33,577 nt of DNA, taken from NCBI RefSeq assembly GCF_022829445.1, contig NZ_JAKSXY010000011.1, positions 1 through 33,577 of the forward strand. The letters run 5' to 3'. Below the pieces are notes generated by a model that saw only the letters and a program-made list of their open reading frames with translations, made no database searches and had not been told where the DNA came from. Each line of letters starts with the position of its first letter. Positions within the stretch are counted from its first letter, which is position 1. This stretch comes from Methylobacterium sp. J-068 (GTDB taxonomy: Bacteria; Pseudomonadota; Alphaproteobacteria; Rhizobiales; Beijerinckiaceae). Below are positions 29,538-33,577 of the stretch, piece after piece. A program made the translations under genes and the position numbers.

Positions 29538-29879
29538 TCAAGGGTTCGGGCGTTCCCCGCGCGGGATCAATCTATCCGCATCGGCGCGCATTTGCGTACC
29601 CCGCCAGGGCAATTTCCGATCGCTTTCCAGCAGCGTGTCGCGCGACGGCGTTCCGGCCTGGACCGCGGCCACCATCCGCCGGACGATCTCCGCGCCGCCC
29701 TCGCGCAGCATCGTCTCGCGGGCCGGGTCCGGCACCGTCTCCCAGGCGGCCAGGGCCGCCTCGGCGAGGGCGGAGTGGTTCCTGGACGCGGCGGGTTCGG
29801 GGCCGAGGGCATCCTGCCGCTGGAGCGCCAGCCAGGAGAGGGCCCCGATCACGAGGGCGGCGCGAATGAGGAACGACAT
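29538..29879 (-). CDS. hypothetical 113-residue membrane-anchored or secreted protein
   Basis: I do not recognise this protein. It begins with a hydrophobic segment (MSFLIRAALVIGALSWLAL) that would serve as a signal or anchor, followed by about 90 mostly polar residues with a helical middle (ALAEAALAAWETV, REGGAEIVRRMVAAVQAG). It precedes cydB by 36 nt on the same strand and probably shares its transcript. A role in assembly of the oxidase is conceivable but not shown by the sequence. Confidence 0.62.
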   Translation of the reverse strand: MSFLIRAALVIGALSWLALQRQDALGPEPAASRNHSALAEAALAAWETVPDPARETMLREGGAEIVRRMVAAVQAGTPSRDTLLESDRKLPWRGTQMRADADRLIPRGERPNP

Positions 29880-30181
29880 GGGTCCGACCCGCCAGCACGC
29901 CGGGACGAACCGGGCCTACGCTGCCGCGATCCTGTCCTCCGAACCGGTAAAGACGGTCTGACGAAGGCCCGGCCAGTGTCCCGCATGGTGAACACAAGCT
30001 TAGCAGGGTGCTCCGATCGTTTTCCAGCGTACTGCCCCGAAAGGGTCAGGGGTCGGGAGCGATCACAGTTACGTCCCGGAAAGCATGCGGAGACAATCGG
30101 ACTGTCTTGCGCAAGACTCGCTTAAGTCGGCTCTGCGAAGTTCCAATCCGTCGAGTTTCAGTCGAGCCAAGGGGCGTCGGA
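29880..30181. promoter_or_regulatory. divergent control region before the DivJ-like gene
   Basis: This 302-bp stretch has no supported gene; it separates the minus-strand cyd group from the plus-strand kinase. Notable are the perfect 14-bp palindrome GTCTTGCGCAAGAC at 30104-30117, with a GANTC site overlapping its edge (30115-30119), and TTAAG just behind it. The A/T-richer part around 29990-30030 may carry a promoter, but no clear boxes were found. Confidence 0.45.
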
Positions 30182-32146
30182 GTGGCCGGTCGGGTCGTTT
30201 CCGCGCTGTGCGTGTCGGTATTGCGTATCTACGGTGCCCTGGCTTCCCTCATCGACGTCCGCCTCGCGGGGCTCGTCCATGAGTCGGTGATGGACGAGAG
30301 CGGCGTGCGCTTCCGACACGAGCGGTTCCTCGTTTCCCGCCTCGCGACCGGGCTGATGATGATGCTCGGCCTGCCGCCCTACCTCGTGCTGCGCGGCGTG
30401 CCCACCGGCCTCGAGGCCCTGGCCATCGCGAGCCTGATGCTGCCGGTCTTCGCCGCCGTCCTGCTCTCGCGCACCGGCATCCTCTGGCTCGCCCACGCCA
30501 TCTCCTCGGCCGGGCTCACCGGGGTCGTCGTCTGCCTCGCCATGATGACGGGCGGTCCCCAGTCCGCCGCCGCGATCTGGCTCGTGGCGATTCCCCTGGA
30601 GGCCGTGGTCTCGGGGTCGCGGCGGGCGACCCTGGCGGCGGCGATCATCGCGGGCCTCGGTGCGCTCGCGGTCGCCCTGCTGCCGCCGATCGCCGAGGGG
30701 ACGCCGCTCCTCGAATGGTCCCGGGCTCTGGCGATGCCGGTCTTCGCCATCACGGCGATCGGCCACATCGCCGCCCAGGCCATCGAGCATTTCCGCCACG
30801 AGGGCCACTGGCTCGCCCGCCTGCGGGACAACGAGCGGCGCGACCGCATGCTGCTCTCGGCCATCGACGACCTCGTGACCTGGCACGATCACAATGGCCG
30901 CGTGCTGGAGGCCAGCGCCTCGGCGGCGCGCTTCGTCGGCGCCGACCCGGTCCTCCTGCAGGGCCACGGCCTGCTCGAGCGCGTGCAGGTCGCCGATCGC
31001 CCGCTGCTGCTGCAGGCCCTGAGCGACGTCGCCGCTCACGGCCGGCCCGCCACGGTGGGATTCCGCCTGCACCTCGATGCGGCCGCGCTCCGTGCCGAGG
31101 GCGCGCCACGGGTGATCTTCGCCGAGATGCGCATTCACCGGATCGACGAAGCCCGCGCCGGAGCCGACGGCGCCCCGTCGTCGAGCGTCGTCGCGGTGAC
31201 CCGCGACGTGACCGAGCACCGCCGCCACGCGGAGGAGCTGGAGCAGGCCCGCGCCGAGGCCGAGCGCGCCGACGAGGTGAAGAGCCGGTTCCTGGCCAAT
31301 GTCAGCCATGAGCTGCGCACGCCGCTCAACGCCATCATCGGCTTCTCGGAGGTGCTGGCGGGCGAGGGCGCGATGGCGGTCGACCCCGCGCGCACCCGTG
31401 AATATGCCGGCATCATCCGCAATTCCGGCCAGCACCTGCTCGAGGTCGTGAACACGCTCCTCGACATGTCGCGGATTCAGAGCGGGCACTTCGACTACGC
31501 CCCCGAACCCCTGGACATGAGCGCCCTGGTGCGGACCTGCGGCGACCTGATGCAGCTGAAATTCGATCAGGCCGGCATCACCCTGGTGCGCGACGCGAAC
31601 CCCGCGCCGGTGGAGATCACGGCCGACCTGCGTGCCTGCCGTCAGATGCTCATCAACCTCCTCTCCAACGCGCTGAAGTTCACGCCGCGCGGCGGGCGCG
31701 TCGAGATCGTCCTGCGCTGGTCGGGCGACCGGCTCGACCTCATCGTGGCCGACAGCGGCATCGGCATCGCGGAGAGCGACCTGCCGCGCGTCGGCGTCCC
31801 CTTCTACCAGTGCGCCGGCGGTTACGAGCGCACGCATGAAGGCACCGGCCTCGGCCTGTCCGTGGTGCAGGGTCTCGTCGGCCTTCACGGCGGCGCCATC
31901 GCGATCGAGAGCACGCGCGGCGAGGGCACCACGGTCATCGTGACTCTGCCGCGCGATTGCCGGCAGGCCGGCGGTCCCGTCCCCGTGGTGTCGATCCGGA
32001 CGCGCCTGCGTCCGACGCCGGTCGACGGCCGGCTCGTGGCTCCCGCCGTCGCGAGCCTCGCGGCGATGCGCCGGCCGATGGGCCTGTTCGAGGCCGGCCC
32101 GGAGACGGTCCGCGAGAGCTACGTCCCCCTGAGGCGCGCCGGTTGA
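30182..32146 (+). CDS. DivJ-like membrane sensor histidine kinase
   Basis: This 654-residue kinase has a membrane domain of about six helices (roughly 50-200), a PAS-like region (about 220-345, LLSAIDDLVTWHDHNGRVLEAS), HisKA with H376 in [22 protein letters not shown], and HATPase with NLLSNALKFTPRGG, DSGIGI and GTGLGLSVV. A proline- and arginine-rich tail of about 55 residues follows. The combination of polytopic N-terminus and this HisKA type resembles DivJ, the DivK kinase that opposes PleC. The GTG at 30182 was chosen for its AAGGGG site 7 nt upstream; the frame is open back to 30008. Kinase is certain, DivJ identity is inference. Confidence 0.85.
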   Translation: MAGRVVSALCVSVLRIYGALASLIDVRLAGLVHESVMDESGVRFRHERFLVSRLATGLMMMLGLPPYLVLRGVPTGLEALAIASLMLPVFAAVLLSRTGILWLAHAISSAGLTGVVVCLAMMTGGPQSAAAIWLVAIPLEAVVSGSRRATLAAAIIAGLGALAVALLPPIAEGTPLLEWSRALAMPVFAITAIGHIAAQAIEHFRHEGHWLARLRDNERRDRMLLSAIDDLVTWHDHNGRVLEASASAARFVGADPVLLQGHGLLERVQVADRPLLLQALSDVAAHGRPATVGFRLHLDAAALRAEGAPRVIFAEMRIHRIDEARAGADGAPSSSVVAVTRDVTEHRRHAEELEQARAEAERADEVKSRFLANVSHELRTPLNAIIGFSEVLAGEGAMAVDPARTREYAGIIRNSGQHLLEVVNTLLDMSRIQSGHFDYAPEPLDMSALVRTCGDLMQLKFDQAGITLVRDANPAPVEITADLRACRQMLINLLSNALKFTPRGGRVEIVLRWSGDRLDLIVADSGIGIAESDLPRVGVPFYQCAGGYERTHEGTGLGLSVVQGLVGLHGGAIAIESTRGEGTTVIVTLPRDCRQAGGPVPVVSIRTRLRPTPVDGRLVAPAVASLAAMRRPMGLFEAGPETVRESYVPLRRAG

Positions 32147-32237
32147 TGGTGCGCCGAGATCCCGCACGCGCCGGTCGTCCGGGGTGTCGCTTCACGCGAC
32201 GCTCCCGCATCGTCGCGTCGAGCCGGAAGGAATCGTG

Positions 32238-32960
32238 ATGCGCGAGCCGCAAGCACGCCGCGACCAGCGAGAGATCGTCGTCCCCCCTCGAAGCCGCGAG
32301 CCGAGGTCGGCCGCCCGCCGGCGTCCCGCCACGGGCCGGACGCAGCGTCTGGCGGCCCTCGGCGCCACGGCCGGCGCGGTCGGGCGGGCGTTCCTGCGCC
32401 ATCCCGGGGAGATCCTCGGCGTCGGGGTCGTTCTCGGCGCGGTCGCGATGATCTGCCTGAACGCGCTCGGCTATCAGGCCGGGCGGCATCCGGCGCCGAT
32501 CTTCCCCAAGGTCGCGGCGCGCAGCCTCACCGGTGCCACCCCCGACAAGGCGAAGCCGGTCCCGCCGGCAGCGGAGGGGGTGAAGGCCGAGGCGACCAAG
32601 CCGGAGACCGCCAGACCCGAGTCCTCCAGACCCGAGTCCTCGAAGCCGGACGGCGCGAAGGTCGAGGGGCCGGCCCGGACTCCGCGTGACGGCATCGGCG
32701 AGATCATCCGGGCCGGCGATCCGAAGGGCGCGGAGACCACCGCCTCGGTGCCCGCGCAGGGCGGTCTCTCGCTCGCCCAGGCGCAGCGCGCCCTGGTCAA
32801 GCTGGGCTACGGCCCGCTGAAGGCGGACGGCCTGATGGGAGCCAGCACCCGCGCGGCCATCGAGCGGTTCGAGCGGGACCGCAAGCTGCCGGTGAAGGGC
32901 GAGCCGTCACCGCGCACCTTCCGCGAACTCGCGACCCGGGCGGGCGCCTCGCGCGGCTGA
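32238..32960 (+). CDS. membrane-anchored peptidoglycan-binding domain protein
   Basis: A 240-residue protein with a basic cytoplasmic start, one membrane helix (around 57-78, ILGVGVVLGAVAMICLNAL), a charged linker rich in K/P/E that contains a short repeat (RPESS twice), and a C-terminal PG_binding_1 domain (LSLAQAQRALVKLGYG, DGLMGASTRAAIERFERD). The topology places the domain in the periplasm, where it would bind murein. ATG 32238 has GGAAGGAA 5-6 nt upstream; the frame is open back to 32184. It lies 91 nt after the DivJ-like gene, so a common transcript is likely and suggests an envelope or cell-cycle role. Confidence 0.87.
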   Translation: MREPQARRDQREIVVPPRSREPRSAARRRPATGRTQRLAALGATAGAVGRAFLRHPGEILGVGVVLGAVAMICLNALGYQAGRHPAPIFPKVAARSLTGATPDKAKPVPPAAEGVKAEATKPETARPESSRPESSKPDGAKVEGPARTPRDGIGEIIRAGDPKGAETTASVPAQGGLSLAQAQRALVKLGYGPLKADGLMGASTRAAIERFERDRKLPVKGEPSPRTFRELATRAGASRG

Positions 32961-33015
32961 CGGACGGGCTTCGGCGATCGAGGCGGGCCGCGCGGAACCT
33001 GCTATAGGGCGGCCC

Positions 33016-33357
33016 ATGGCACGCCTGCGATCCGACTTCTGGGTTTCCGCCCACCTGCGCCGTCTCGGAATCGAGGGGATCGCCGCCGTGCAGCGCCGGC
33101 GCGGGGCGGCCGAGGCCGGCGCGATCTTCGTGAAGGTCGACCGTCTCGACGGGAGCGCCGACCTCTACGGGCCGGCCCCGCAATCCCTGGTCGATACCGG
33201 ATCCGACGACGACCGGCGCTTCGTCGCCCTGATGAGCGAAGCCTCGCCGGCGGATGTGGAAGTCCGGATCGGCAAGGAACTGCGCTTCGACGACGACCTC
33301 TGGCTCATCGAGATCGACGACCGCGCGGGGCGGCACCGGCTCGATCTCGCGGAGTAG
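33016..33357 (+). CDS. DUF1491 family protein
   Basis: A 113-residue soluble protein starting MARLRSDFWVSAHLRRL and containing GAIFVKVDRLDGSADLYGPAPQ and DDDLWLIEIDDR, the usual pattern of DUF1491, a family largely confined to alphaproteobacteria and without known function. It follows the peptidoglycan-binding gene by 55 nt on the same strand and precedes a hairpin terminator, so it is probably the last gene of the kinase operon. Confidence 0.88.
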   Translation: MARLRSDFWVSAHLRRLGIEGIAAVQRRRGAAEAGAIFVKVDRLDGSADLYGPAPQSLVDTGSDDDRRFVALMSEASPADVEVRIGKELRFDDDLWLIEIDDRAGRHRLDLAE

Positions 33358-33398
33358 GGGATTTGGGCTCCGCTCAGGCGCCGCGCGGGCCGAGCGAG

Positions 33399-33431
33399 AC
33401 CGTCTTCCGCTTCGATCCAGCGGAAGACGGT
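33399..33431 (+). terminator. hairpin terminator after the DUF1491 gene
   Basis: A perfect 13-bp stem, ACCGTCTTCCGCT (33399-33411) with AGCGGAAGACGGT (33419-33431), surrounds a 7-nt loop and is followed by TTCAT. It lies 42 nt behind the stop codon. The remaining 146 bp of the window are lower in GC and show no gene that I can support. Confidence 0.7.
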
Positions 33432-33577
33432 TTCATACTGTTTCCTGTACCTGAGGGCTTGCTGTGGTTTGATACAGCCTGGGCGTCTGGCGATCTTACT
33501 GCTTCCAGGTCCACCCCGATGACATACGCCGTGTCGTCGGGGCGCGGTCGTCAAGCGGCACGATCCCGGACGCCCTG

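Overview
The window looks like chromosome of a high-GC alphaproteobacterium of the order Hyphomicrobiales, most likely Methylobacterium or Methylorubrum. The reasons are the very GC-rich coding with heavy third-position G/C, the order 5S rRNA then initiator tRNA at the end of an rrn operon, PleC-like and DivJ-like cell-cycle kinases, DUF1491, and the glnE next to pleC-like arrangement. The genus is inference from protein flavour, not from a search.

Layout. 1-289: tail of an rRNA operon (5S rRNA, tRNA-fMet, hairpin terminator). 525-5575: a translationally coupled response regulator and histidine kinase, followed 3 nt later by glnE. 5619-10834 (minus strand): a PleC-like sensor kinase and aminopeptidase N, separated by a leader rich in GANTC (CcrM methylation) sites. 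10966-12277: glyoxalase I, a 57-residue GcrA-like protein on the minus strand, and the RNase P RNA. 12644-21578: the first part of the division and cell-wall (dcw) cluster, rsmH-ftsL-ftsI-murE-murF-mraY-murD, tightly packed. FtsI and MurD carry N-terminal pentapeptide repeats encoded by 15-nt tandem units.

21670-24002 is an accessory-looking interval where ftsW and murG would usually follow: a Wzy/WaaL-type membrane protein, a lower-GC DUF6984-like gene, a 15-codon stub of an IS110-family transposase, and an unknown 102-residue protein. 24025-26129 (minus): type II NADH dehydrogenase and a maleylacetoacetate isomerase-like glutathione transferase. 26317-28331: a two-gene operon matching the DgcN/DgcA D-glutamate catabolic pair. 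28336-29879 (minus): a small secreted or membrane protein, cytochrome bd subunit II without a visible subunit I gene, and a 33-residue single-helix protein. 30182-33357: a DivJ-like kinase, a membrane-anchored peptidoglycan-binding protein and DUF1491, then a hairpin terminator.

Taken together, much of the window concerns cell envelope and cell cycle: peptidoglycan precursor synthesis and septal transpeptidation, two kinases of the type that set DivK phosphorylation, D-glutamate turnover (D-Glu is the substrate of MurD), and nitrogen control through GlnE. No CRISPR array, prophage or complete insertion sequence was seen. The most novel-looking signals are the GANTC-dense palindromic leader of the pleC-like gene, the 15-nt repeats at the start of ftsI and murD, the orphan cydB, and the dgcN-dgcA pair.
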